Under the pieces are notes generated by a model. It worked only from the letters and a program-made list of their open reading frames with translations, was not told the DNA's origin and ran no database searches. From the NCBI GenBank assembly GCA_013396635.1, contig WBMW01003830.1, positions 2,468,845 to 2,532,844 on the forward strand: DNA of 64,000 nucleotides, in the 5' to 3' direction. This document shows, one piece after another, positions 52,411-64,000 of this stretch. Each line of letters opens with the position of its first letter. Position 1 is the stretch's first letter. The position numbers and the translations under genes are program-made. Origin of the DNA: Penelope pileata (Eukaryota > Chordata > Aves > Galliformes > Cracidae).

Positions 52411-55400
52411 GTTAAACACTACAGAGAATTTCATTGTAAGGGTCATTTTAAGAGCTTGTCTGTACCTGGTTTTCAGTCAGCTCAGCCACCTAACAGTCAG
52501 GAGGAGGGGTGTCAGGATTCCCACCCTCAGGTTGCTCTCAATTCATTATGTGACTGGAGACAGATATGTTCTGTGCTTCAGTTTCCTCTTTCTAGTCTGC
52601 AAATGGCAATCCTTCGATTCAATCTCAGGTTGCAGGGTAGAAATGCTGATAAAATTCCACTGAAGTTGGTGCACAGAGGACTTGATCCTCAATTCCCTTC
52701 TCCCTCACTGTCTCTGAAGCTAGTTTTTTTCTTCCCTCCCTACTCATAAGACTTCCTTTGTATCTCTCCAAGCCCTATTGAGGATTTTGGGGGCAGGGGG
52801 CTGATGGAAACATGAGGCAGGCGAGGAGGTCAGGAGGGGTAAGCCACAAAAATCTCTGACCCGAATAGGCTGCAATTATGGGCAAGCAAGGATGCTGCAA
52901 AGCTGCTGAGCTGTGCACAGCATGGCAGCCACAGCCTTCTGTGCAATGGGAAAGGAAGTTGTCCTTGCACACACGCAGCCCCTCAAGCCTGTGTGATCGC
53001 TACCTGAGGCGTGCAGAAAGTCAGGGTGGGGCCAAGAACATCTGCATCTTCCACCATCTGTGAAAGCAGCAGGTGGCTGGCAGCCAGCCGGGTACGAGAT
53101 GCGCTGGGCCAGGCTGGGCTGTTAACCTTACTGAGGAGCTATAATGGGAACGGTCAGTCAGGCCCAAGTTCATGTCACAGCAGAGCCTCCTCTGCAACAA
53201 CTGTGGGTACTGATTCTGGGGGGCCTGGCTGCCACGTGGAGCTATTGTGGCAAAGCCAGGTGGGAGCTGCATGGTGGCTCAGCCAGGTGACCCCTGCCCT
53301 GGCAGCTCTAATGGGAGCTGAAATCCTCTACCCAGAGCTGTGCTCCTCATGGTGTCAGGGACTCTGACGCAGCCTGGCTTGCTCCCCCTCTGCTCACCAA
53401 GCTGACAGGACAATGCTCACCCAGAATAATTCTGTGGCCTTCGCTCTTTTTTGTTCCTCCATCTGGTCCTTATGGGAATGGCAGGCTCAGGCTCTCGAAA
53501 GAGCTCAGATAAACAAAAGCTGTCCTGGAGCCAAGGCTCTGGGCATTTTTGTTCTGCATTAACAAAAACCCAACACTGGGTGCAGCTGTGGCTGGTTAGG
53601 TTTAATGCATGCCTGAGACAACAGAATAGATTTGACCTGAACTTCCCCAGAGACCAGGAATGTGCAGATCCAGGGCTTTGGTTACAGGCTCGTTTATAAA
53701 TAGCCTCTGATGCTGATTTAGCACCTTTCATCAAACATACTTCAAAGTCTCAGGAGTGGCGTTTACATGTGAACATACACCAACATACCCTATTTGGCTA
53801 CATGGAAGTCAGCAGCAAAAGTTTTACTGGCTTCAGCACTGAGCCAGTAACTGAAAATTGCCCCTTCCCCCTGTGCTCCCGTTCCTAAAGAAACCACAGG
53901 CAGCCTGTGTTGCCCATGCTGGAATTTTTCTGATCTTTACTGTGTGAATGTCCTTTGGCCTTTAGATGAGGACTTATCCCACACTTCATCAATTTCTGCA
54001 ACTAAATTCCCCCTTCCCTGCACACTGAGGACCCCCTCTTCCGTCCCTCCCCATGCCATTGTAAGAGGATATATGGTCTCCTAGCCAAGTATTATTCTGA
54101 TTTTTGAGTGCATCTCAGGAGGAATGATGGAGACCCCAAAAATGAAAGAGCTACAGACCCTGAAAAGAAAGGTCTTTAAATACTTCATTAAAGGTCTTAG
54201 CTAAACCCATCTGTACCCATCTGTGTCTCTGACAGCAAGTTGACCAAAGCGAGCTCTCCTCACAGCAGCCTGTCAGTGCCGTGCAGCAGCTGAATGGCCC
54301 TGTATCCATGCTGGTGTCCCTCTGTGTCCTGCTGAGCCTCAGCAACATGATTCCTGGGCACAGACCCACAGGAGTAGGACTCGTGACCCGGCACTGGAGG
54401 TGCACGCTTTTCCCTCTGACGGCAAAGGGGCTTTGATGTACAGCCTGAGTCTCCGCAGGAGGCACAGAGGAACACAGCATTCAAGACATCCACATGTAAT
54501 AAACACATTTTGACAGGCTACCAAACAAAGCTACCCTTTCCTTAGAAATATTGCTCACACACTGTTCAGGTAAAATAATAAATGCACTCAAGTGTTTTCT
54601 AGTCTGCATTTTTTTGGTACACATGAAGATGTTTTGATCTGAAAACACGAGTCCTAAGTTTCCCCTATGTCATCAAAGGCATATTTGGCTTACCAAAACC
54701 AATGAGAAAATGTGGTGAGCATCTGTGGCAGCTCATCCTTTTCAAAAAACACAACGATGACTGCTTTTGCCTCTATTTCCTTGCATTTCAGGAGAAGCTT
54801 AGGTAAAAGTGAACCTGCCTAGAGGCAAGGGTTAGTCCTGGTTGGCATTAGAGGTCTTATATTCTTTACTCAATTTCTGCTCCACCTCCCTAAGATGTGT
54901 TGGGTTCTTTGGCACTAAGGGGATTCTTAATGCAGTGGTGATGCTGTGGGGCCTGCTGCTGGCTGGGAAATGCTGCACTGTCCTCAGCAGACAGATGCCT
55001 TCAGAAGATCATTAATAAATCCTCCAAGCTGTTCTCATCATGATGGCAGATTGGGATCTACTGTGGGTCATCAGATGCCACTCTCTCCAAGAATGCACAC
55101 AGCCCATGTCTGAGACAATCTGCATGAGAGCCCACACACCAGGACAGTCACAGGGAGCCAGGTCTGTCTCTTCCTCATCTAGCAGGTGCCTTGCAGCACT
55201 CATCCTCTTCTAGGCAGCAACAGCAGCTCCCTGCACGCTCTGGAGCTCCAAGCCTTCTGTCTATTTTTGCCGACTCTGATGGTTTCTGCATTGCTGAAAT
55301 GACTCACGGGTCAAAATAGGAAATAGCTCATTTTCCTCTCTAGCACACGCAGGAGCAAAGGAGCAGGTCTGCCTCCAGCCCATCTGGATGCAGCATCACT

Positions 55401-58400
55401 GCAGGAAGAACAGGCAGGATGTTTCCTGAGCGGTCTCAGGCAGTGACTCTGCCGCGGTCTCCCGAAAGGTCTGCCTGGAGGGTGAGCTTTCTGCACCCTC
55501 ATGAATCCTGTCATTCTCTTCTTCCTGAACCATGTTCGTAAAGGGTTTGTCTGCAACCCAGGGGCCTGATCTGCAGCCTGCCAAGGGTGGCTCTGAGGAG
55601 CTGACTGAGCTGGGCTCCCCAGCTCTGCCATGTTGTTGTGGGGTGGCACAGCAGCATTAGGTGCTTCCCTCCCTCCTGCAATGCCACCACAGGAGAGGCA
55701 GGCTATGGCTGTTTCTCTGCCCTCCATTTTGTGCCTCAGTTTCCCTCACTGGAAGAAGGGAAGATACACAGCTCTGGCTGGTTGAGCTCTGTGTCTCAGC
55801 ACTCCTGGTCAGCATTTCTGCAGCTGCAGCCATGGTGGCTTCTCCCCAGCTCACAGCTGCCTGCCTTTCTCTCTGGGCATCTTTGCAGCTCCCCCTGTAG
55901 CAGGAGAACGAGGCGGGACAGGCTCCCTCCACTGACCATGTGCATGACTCATGTCTGGCATCCCGATGTTTCTGGTAGCTCGTGAGCAGCCCCAGTTCAA
56001 CTGCAGGAAACAAGTGTAAAAACAGCCTGTCGGTGTGATGGCAGTCAGGCAAACTGCACGCTGTCTCTCTGCCCGGATCTGGCCCTGGCAGCCCCTTTCC
56101 CAGCCATCTGTTCCCATCCATCTTTCAGGACACAAAGAGGGAGGCCATTGAAGATCCCTGGAGACCTTGTTCTGATCAGGGCCTCTCCAGCTCCTCCTGC
56201 CCCATGCAGGGCACTCCCTGCCCCTCACCCAAACCAATGGCACCATGCCAGGCTGGCTGACGGGCCGCAGCCCCCGGCAGTGCAGGGGGACAGAGGCCGT
56301 GGCCAGGCTGCCACTGGAGGGCAGGGCTGGACAGCCAATGTCCACAGTGGAGCGGCCAGCCTGGGCACCCTCAGAGCATCGCTTTTAAAGAAAAAAATGT
56401 GTTTTAAGCTGTTTTTCCTGTGGAAACCCTGGTTAAACCAGCAGCTCCAGCTCCAGCCTCCTGCACCACCCACAAAATGAACGTGCTCACTTTGCACCTG
56501 GCCTGCCAAGGAGCAACTCCCAGGCTGTAAAATTGGTGACCACGCCAGTCACTGGTCCTCCTCACCCTCACCACCAACCAGCACCAGGTGCCTGGAGCCA
56601 TCCCGGTCGCCACGAGTGGGCACAAAGCAGGGAGCAGTCTGCTGCTGGAAGTACATGTGCACCCTGGTAGGTCGGGTCATGCACACAGCATGAGAGAGAC
56701 AGAAACATAAACCCAAATGAGAGTTGTAAAAGTCTCATGGGACAAGAATTTTCATTTGTTTCCTGGTTACCATTGACTTGTGATGCAATGCAGGATTTTT
56801 GTTGCCTGGATAGGAATTGCTTAAGCCTGTCCAGTACTCAGTGCTGTTTCCACTGCTGACATGGAGAAAACTTGGGGCAGACCTCGGGGCTAACTCCTTT
56901 CCTCTCTCCAGCACTCATAGACCTGTGCCACAGCTAGTCTCTCCCCAGCTTCTTCCAGAGCCCTCTTTCCTGGCTCCTTCCTTTGCTTTCCTCAGTGCTG
57001 CTCCTCTCTTAGCCATGCTTCTGTCTTTTGCAACCTCCACACAGAGCCAGGCTGGTAATGCAGCAGCGTATGAGACCGTGCTGTGTTTTCTGCACTGCAC
57101 TGTTCATCCAGGCACATTTACTGGTGAGCTGTGACCTGGTTGCTCTATCACTGTCGAAGAGACACAAATCAACCCTGAAGCATGTGCTGAGTAAAATCCT
57201 CCGGGCAGAAGAGTACTGACTATCAGTCTACTTCTGTTCTTGCACCTAACTTAGCTGGTCTATGAGCTGATGACAATTCCATGTCTGAAACATTCAGACC
57301 TCACTTATCACCTTTGTGACTAAAATTAGTGCTGAAAATAACTCACATTTTGGGCACAAGGTAGTCCATTGAGGCACAGATGAATACTTCCCACTCTGCC
57401 ACAACTGAGATGCCATGGTGCTGTGAGTCTGGCTCTCAGGAGAACTTGTTTTGATTTCAGTGATCTCTCCATGACCCTGAGCGCATCCTCTCTGATTTTT
57501 TGACCCCGTGACCTCTGATCACCTCACTGTTACAGAGAGGCTGGTCTTATTCTCCCCTCTCCACACTAAGGATGTCCCACCCATATCTGTCAGAGATTTG
57601 CAAGGAAACAATAGAACATTTGGAAGATGTTCAACTGGCAGAGCTAGACCACAGCCCTCAGCTTAAGGAGAACTGGCTGTTTTAGCAGCTTCATTGCTAT
57701 TTTTAGTGCCCTCGAAACAAAAATCTTCTCTATCATAAACTTATTCGCCCTGTTTTCAGTTCTTGTTACTACAAAAACAATTTGTGCAATATGTTGGTTT
57801 TGCCTTAGAAAGCAACGGCCTTTGCGTAAGCACACAATAAAATGCAAAAAACAAGCGATCTCCACCTCACATTTCCAGTTGTTGTGCATTCTTCAACGGG
57901 TCCCAGAAACTGGCATCTGGGTGAGAGGGAGGATGTGCAAGTGTCCATGTTGAGATTTGGCTCAGCAACCTTTCTAGACCTTGAGTGACAAATTAGCACA
58001 GGCAGACGCATTTATCAAAGCTTTGATCTTGTCCAAGAGCACAAGAAAGGGAGAGAAAAGAAGTACTTCTGTCTCCTTGCTTCTACTTTAATTTGTCATG
58101 ATTTTGAGACATAAATGCCTTTGCTATCTCCACCAAGATATCTGAATGTACAGAAACGGAGGTCTGGATACTACTCACAATGTCGCCAGTGTAACCGACA
58201 TGGTCATGCTGACTCCAGCGGTGTCAGCACAATCCTGCCACAGCGGGAGGGGGACCAAAGGCAACCAAGAGGCCATAGATCTCGCTCAGCACTCACTGGG
58301 AGAGCTCCCACTGGTTTTACAGGAGACAGAGGAACACAGAGAAACATCCACACCTGACGGAAAAGTTCTTTCTAGTGTATCAATCTGCACCTGTTTCTTT

Positions 58401-61400
58401 TGAAGACAAAGCCATGGTAATACAGTGCCATGATAGTCTGAGTTCTTTAGATCCAGGATTGCTTTTTGGCTCTGAAGCAAGTCAGCAGGGGCTACAGAGG
58501 GTGGCATCAGTGCTCACCCTCAGGCTGTTCTGCGCACATCCTTCTCCATCCTTCTCCATCGCAGGGTCGACTCAAACAGCAGGACTGTCTTTAATTGTGC
58601 ACAGACACCTGTACTTGTTTTGACAAGGACTAAACAAAAAGCAATGCCCATAGAAGTGGCTGGGGACACGCAAAAAATATTTCACACACAGGTGTCCAAA
58701 GGCCTCCTGAACACTGCCTCTCACCCACCGCTAGCATTTGAACTCCTGGCAGCAGTCACATCCCCACCAGACCCGAGCGAGCTGCCTTTGCGCATTTGGA
58801 CTTAGAGCGTGCTTTCTTTGGGGCCTTTGGGGTTAACCACGAGCAGCAGTTGCCGGCTTTGTGTGGAACAGTTGTTAGGGAGACTGGGAAGAATTCCTTG
58901 GCACCAGCGCTAGCGCAAGAAAGGAATGGACAGAAAAATGCTCACCCAGAGTCAGAGCTGAACCAGAGCAAGCCAAGGGGCCGTGCTCTGCTCTGTTTGT
59001 GTCTGTGCCTCACCCCATCCCACCCGCAGCCGAGGGGCCCCATGCAGCACAGGTGAAGCCAACGCACCCTTTGTGAGCCTCTGCGCAGCTCTGTGCAGCC
59101 CCCGTGGCACAGGCTGTCCCCACTGACCTCAGGGCTCATCTCCCCAGCTTACCGAGGTGCTGATGGGAATCAGGCCCCAAGTTTTCACTCTTGCTGCTTC
59201 AACATCCCTCAAAACATATCTGCACAAATTTTCTCTTATGATACTTGGCACAAACCTGCTTGTGGTAATAAAGGAAACTTGGAAAATGAGCTGAGCTAGT
59301 GATTTTCAAATGGAAATCATTCTATTTTGGGATCATTTTCACTTTGAAAGATGGTTCAAAGGCACAAGGGGAAAGGGCAGGGTAAGCAGTGAGCTGCCAG
59401 GTATGTGAGTATGATTTTTTTAGGCTTTAGCGACTTTATTTTTGTACTGCAGATGTTCTCCATGTGAAAACTACTGCCTTCCTCATCTGCTCATTTTCCC
59501 CAGCTCACACCTCTTTCATAAACAGACAATAAATTTTGTTTGGATTAGCCTGCTGACAAATTTACACAACCCTTCCACATAGTGATCTGATTTCAGGTGA
59601 TGGTGAGCTGATTAGCAGGTGTAAGGGCATTTATTCTTACAAACCCTGATGGTAGTCAGCTGCTGGCATCTATTTAAGTAGCAATACATGGTGGAGGAGA
59701 GGTAGAAGCAGAAGGCAGTGCTTGTATTGTGGAGTTGTTTGTGCACTGACTGAAATTCTGCAGGATGAGACTGGTGTAGTTTGCATAGTGAGGGAGCCTA
59801 AGCCTATGCAAACACAGCAGCTGCTGGGGCAAGAGGCAGCTGTAAGTCAGTGGAGGGTAGGGCAAAGCATTGTCAGTAATGAGTCTAGAGCCAAAGGCTT
59901 GGTAAGCAAGGAGGTAAAGCCCGGTCCTGGAAAGAGTAGGACTGGGTGAGACGTTAAGAGTTTAGTACTGTATAAAAGAAAAAACTGCAGTTCACTGAAA
60001 TGAATCATCACCAGAGCTGTGGTTCTATGCACTGTTACAGACTGGATTGGAGAGTCTTCTTCCTTTGCAGCAGAATGCTTCTCTCCTGCTTGGTCTGAGG
60101 CGTGCACTTTAACTTCCCCAAATTCAAGCAGTCGTATTTTATGATTTGTCAGATAATTGGTTTGCATCAAATATCTTAGAGCCTGGTCTGTTGTTTCCAT
60201 AATGATTGAATTTCTGATTTAAAATAGAAATTTTGGGGTGAAATTACCCTGAATTCTTGCTCTCCTCTTGCTGGAAAAAAGCTCTTATAGCAGTGAAAAG
60301 CTGTGGGGTAAGTAAAACTGCTGAAGAGTTTTGTTTTGCATAAGTTCTCATGTTCCAAAGCAGTCAGCCCCTGGCCTGAAATTTTGCAGGCATGGGGCCA
60401 GGCTTCACTCCCGTACCAGTGGGAAAGGGGAGAAGGGGGCTGCCTCTACACTCGAGAAGTCTTTAGCCACCCTCCATCTCAACTAGGGCACCCTTTAAAA
60501 ACACTCTCGCCCAGCTTAAAACAGAGCAGTCAGAGCTCAATGGGCAGTAAAAGCTTCTTGAAATGATGCTAGTAATGCACCTTTGGAGGCTATCAGCACT
60601 TTTTTCTTTTTTCTGCCTTAACTTTTTTTTTTTTAACAAGATTGAGCGAAATCCTACTCATAATTTTTTTATAGCTTTCCTTATGCTGATTGAGTATATA
60701 CCGGGGCAGCTCCAATGCCCCTGATTCAAGCATGGGAAGTCCCGAGGGCAGAGTCAAGAAAAGCGAAGTACGCAGCAACATCTTTGTTATGTCTAGCTGA
60801 AAATTGATTTGAACCAAATGGCTTAAAAACACACAAACTGAACCTGGGTATGGTACATGCGCTTCTGCTGGAGGTTTTTGACAGCTCTTGCTGGCTGATG
60901 GCTGACTCAGCCAGGCACGCTGGCAGGAGCAGGGGCTCTCTGAAAGCCTAGATGTGTTTGGGGCTGAGGTCTGAGAAAGCTTCATTTTGGAAGAACTTTA
61001 GGGGTGTGTATGCTCACAACACAATTGACCCACTGCTCAGGTAACCCTCTTGCAGATAAATGACAGATTATTCTGTGGGGATCCTGCAGTACTCCACAGC
61101 GCAAGCAAACAGGATGACTGAGTCGTGTTTTAACCGCCTTAATGTGCTGTTGGGCAGAGTTCCTACTGACACTCTTGTTAGTGGATTTGGAGTTCACGTT
61201 ACCTGGGATGCAGAAATGACTTGTGGCATGCACATGTGAGACAGCAAGGTTTGGAAGAAACTGAGTATTGTCTTCTAACTCTTCCTGATGTTTTGTACAT
61301 TCCTAAGGATAATCACTGTACTACATGAAGCTATACTGCCCCTGTAAAAGATGTGCATGTCTCTTTGACACGTAATAGTAAAGTGCAGGAACCCTAGACA

Positions 61401-62982
61401 AGCTTAAAAGAGCAGATGGGTCATAAAAGAGCAGATGGGTCTATTAACCTGAGCTGTTGTAAACAATATTTTCAGAACAGTGCTTGGAGAGGGACTCCTC
61501 GGGGTTCAGATTCTTCAGACCTTATGTAGCCAGCCATATTGATTTCTTAAAATCTGACAACTGTTTCTCTACATTAAATTCTAATTCTTCTGTTGAAGTC
61601 ACCTCTGGTGTCCCTTTGTGGCTTTTTTAGTTTGTGCTGGCAAACTTTCTGCTTGGACTTTCTCCCATCTTCTGTCTGGTTTGGTCCCTGGACCCTCTGT
61701 GACCTACAGCTGTTTGCTCTAACTCTGTGGTCTTCTGTCTAGAAAGGTTTCTTTGTCCTTGGAGTCCTCAAGAAAGCTGACCTCCATGGCAAGCTGACCT
61801 AGTTAATTCCCAACACAGGGAAAAGGCCTGTGCAAGGAACCTTTGCGATCCAGCAAAAGCAAATCCACCCTGCTCTGACTAGCCTTCCCTCAAAAGAGGA
61901 GAAATGGAGGACCACTTGTGAGTCCTCCTTGCTGTGCGCAGTTGATGTCCCTGCCTCTTAAATCAAGCTGATGCAGACCCTGGTTGTGTACTTCCTACAC
62001 CAAGGGCAATGCCTCCTTCTCCACTGCTTGCCCTCTCCACTTGATGGATGGGTTTGAGCTGGGAGTGGCTGGCAGCACTTGTTCCAGTGGGAATAACCAG
62101 GGCAGCTTCCCAGGCTGGGAGACCCAGCTGGGCTAAGTGAAATAACAGCATGTGGGAAGGAAGGGAGGCAGGCCCATCACTTGATGTTTATCCAGGGTCC
62201 CATGTGGGCCTGTAAATGTGAGAGGGGACAAAGTTCCTCTATCGCAAGGGTTAAGATATGGCTGGTGGGAATGTTTCTATCAGGGCAGCTTTCCATTTAA
62301 AAACAAATAAATAAATCCTGGCAACCTGAGTTCTGACAAAAGTCTAGACAGGAAAATATTGCTACAGCCATAAGATATTTCAGCTGATTTCACAGAAACA
62401 CTTCTCCATATTAAAGCATTAAGAGCTGTTTGGCTCTTCTTAAAACAAACACAAAAAGGAAAAAAATATTCACATTCCCCTAAGCCTTAACATGTAGCAG
62501 CAGCTAGTGCAAGCCTTATAGCCTTGCTGGGGCTGAGGCTGCTGAAAGCACGTAGCTGTAAATGTGCTGGTCCTGTGTTTGCCTAGGGATGCTTCTTGCC
62601 TCATACCATGCAAGTCCAGGTGTGTGACAGGGAGGGACCTCCCATGTCAGCGCACAGCCTGCTGCCTAACTGAGTTCTACTGAAAGATGTAGGATATGTT
62701 TGGGTCTTTGTTTTCTGCTGTTTTTCTTTTTTTTCTTTTTTTTTTCTTTTTTTTTTTTTTAAATAGGCTTTTTTAAAGGAATATAGGAGTAGGTTTAAGT
62801 TTTGAGAGTCCTGGTTTGTTGTGGTCCAGGTTGGTAGAAACGGTCTTTAATGATGTGAGAGTGGCTCATTCCGTTGCAGCAGAACCTGCTGGGTCTCAGA
62901 GGAGTTTAATGCCGAGAAATTACCTGGCTGTGATTGGCACGTTGTGTCAGTGCCAGAGGCTAAAGTGTAAGCAGGGAGGGGG
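52411..62982. other. Intergenic or distal 3' flanking sequence, no supported gene
   Basis: I found no exon with family resemblance on either strand. The longest frames (164 and 154 codons, minus strand, 55.65-56.35 kb) lie in GC-rich sequence where stops are rare, and overlap each other in different frames. In mammals GFPT1 lies beyond ANTXR1 in convergent orientation, as I recall. Nothing here can be matched to it. Small local duplications occur at 58540-58560 and 61405-61441. Confidence 0.7.
62709..62761 (+). repeat. Polypyrimidine (T)nC low-complexity tract
   Basis: Runs of T broken by single C, about 53 bases, then TTAAATAG. Confidence 0.85.
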
Positions 62983-63012
62983 NNNNNNNNNNNNNNNNNN
63001 NNNNNNNNNNNN
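62983..63012. other. Assembly gap of 30 N
   Basis: Undetermined bases; the true length of missing sequence is unknown. It follows a G-rich GCAGGGAGGGGG end, a common place for coverage loss. Confidence 0.99.
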
Positions 63013-64000
63013 GAAAGCAGTGGAAGTATTACAAGGAGCTTTAGTCAGCTGAGATTGAATGTAGGGCTCCTCGCAGGGGAAGCCTGGGTTGTTAAGCAAC
63101 ATGATCTCGCCCTGTGAGATCACATGTGCAAAACAGGTTGAGCCATGTCTAAGGGCGTTGCCCCATGGAATTTGTAGATAGGGACAGGTTATACCTGCCA
63201 GTTCCCAGCACAGAGGCCAGTTATATTCTGCAGCTTCCAGAGGGAATAAGCCTCCTGAGGAGCACAGTTATTCTAACTTTCTTGTGGTAAGCCTATTGAA
63301 TAGAACTTTTCTTTCTTCATCCTCCACCCGTTTTCAAATCTCAGACTCCCTAAGGTGTGATCCTAGGTGTGATGTGCGTGGTTTCCTTCCTCAACAGGCC
63401 CAGGTATCCCTGCTGAGACCACGATGGCATGGTGGAAGGCTTGGGTAAGTAAAGGAAACACTGAAGTAAGACACCTTGATTTCTTTGGCACCACAATAAG
63501 GTAAATTATCAGCTGCATGAGGCACTGTGTGGAAATTAAATGTTTCCCTTTAGAAATTCAACCAAACCTATTTATTGATTTTCTGACTATGAAATAGCTT
63601 TCAGCACTTTAAAACCTTGATTAAGGAAGGTGTTAACATGTTTGCTGTCTTTAAGAAGGCTAGAGTCTTCCTGTCCTCCAGCTGAGTGGTGCAGGAGGAT
63701 GGTTGCCTGTGTGTGTGAGGATATGGTACAGGGGATCAGCACAGCTGAGATCTGCATTAAGTTTGGAAGCTGCTATGGGTTCCTCGTCCTCTCCTTCATC
63801 TCTGGCAATCAGTTCAAGGCACTGGCCTGCTCCCATTTGGTCCCCATTTGTGCTGGCAGGCTGTGTTCATGGAGGGAGATGTGCTCTGTCAAGCTGCCCT
63901 GTCTGTCTTTGGTCCATTTTGAATATTGCTACAATGATGCAGACTTGGATACCTTGTCTGTCTGCTAAGAGCCAGAAATGCTGTGTGCCTTCTATTTCAA
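63013..64000. other. Distal flanking sequence after the gap, nothing recognised
   Basis: A 112-codon + frame at 63630-63968 exists but has no resemblance to a known family and no clear splice or promoter context. Confidence 0.6.

Noticed and set aside
55311..56345. Overlapping minus-strand frames of 138, 154 and 164 codons
   Set aside because: They overlap each other in different frames in stop-poor GC-rich sequence and resemble no protein family; typical shadow frames.
58115..58357. Possible zinc-knuckle (CRQCNRHGHA) suggesting a gag remnant
   Set aside because: Cysteine/histidine spacing does not fit a CCHC knuckle and no other retroviral sequence surrounds it.
63630..63968. 112-codon + frame near the window end
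   Set aside because: No recognisable motif, no supported splice sites or promoter; likely chance.
1..64000. CRISPR arrays, operons, tRNA or rRNA genes
   Set aside because: None seen; the window is animal nuclear DNA with intron-exon structure.

Overview
This is a vertebrate nuclear window, almost certainly from a bird and probably a galliform such as chicken. It carries one large gene with small exons and GT-AG introns. It also carries CR1 LINE fragments with the avian 3' octamer tail and a deleted mariner of the type common in chicken. There are no bacterial-style genes; nearly all open frames in the window are chance frames in introns.

Positions 112-47595 hold the complete coding sequence of ANTXR1 (anthrax toxin receptor 1, also TEM8) on the + strand. 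I resolved 18 coding exons by eye. Their sum is 1665 nt, 554 residues plus stop, against 564 residues in human as I remember it. Domains in order: signal peptide (exon 1), von Willebrand A/integrin I-like domain with the metal site (exons 1-8), Ig-like stalk domain (exons 9-12), a single membrane segment (exon 13), and a long cytoplasmic tail with a conserved actin-linked core (exons 15-17) and a proline-rich end (exon 18). A start codon in strong context follows an in-frame stop at 97-99, so the 5' end is firm. Every junction keeps frame with canonical sites except intron 3. Intron 3 has a GC donor, and no AG lies where exon 4 must begin.

Layout: 1-111 is promoter/5' leader. Intron 1 runs to 10637. 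A compact block of exons 2-9 covers 10638-15372. Exons 10-14 are spread over 18872-26748, with a CNE-like block in intron 9. Intron 14 holds a CR1 3' end and the mariner. Exons 15-17 lie at 30874-33753. Intron 17 (13.6 kb) contains a short CR1 tail, a very AT-rich patch and two further CNE-like blocks. Exon 18 carries the stop at 47595. The 3' UTR probably continues for several kb, with candidate poly(A) signals between about 51.0 and 52.4 kb. From there to 64 kb I can support no gene. That stretch includes a 30-base assembly gap at 62983-63012.

I found no undescribed multi-gene system. The points most worth a second look are the defective intron 3 boundary, CNE-like blocks in introns 9 and 17, a 27-nt coding repeat in the tail, and the loss of one N-glycosylation sequon compared with mammals. 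Exon calls are read directly from the sequence. Comparisons with human protein and with repeat consensus are from memory. Regulatory calls are inference.
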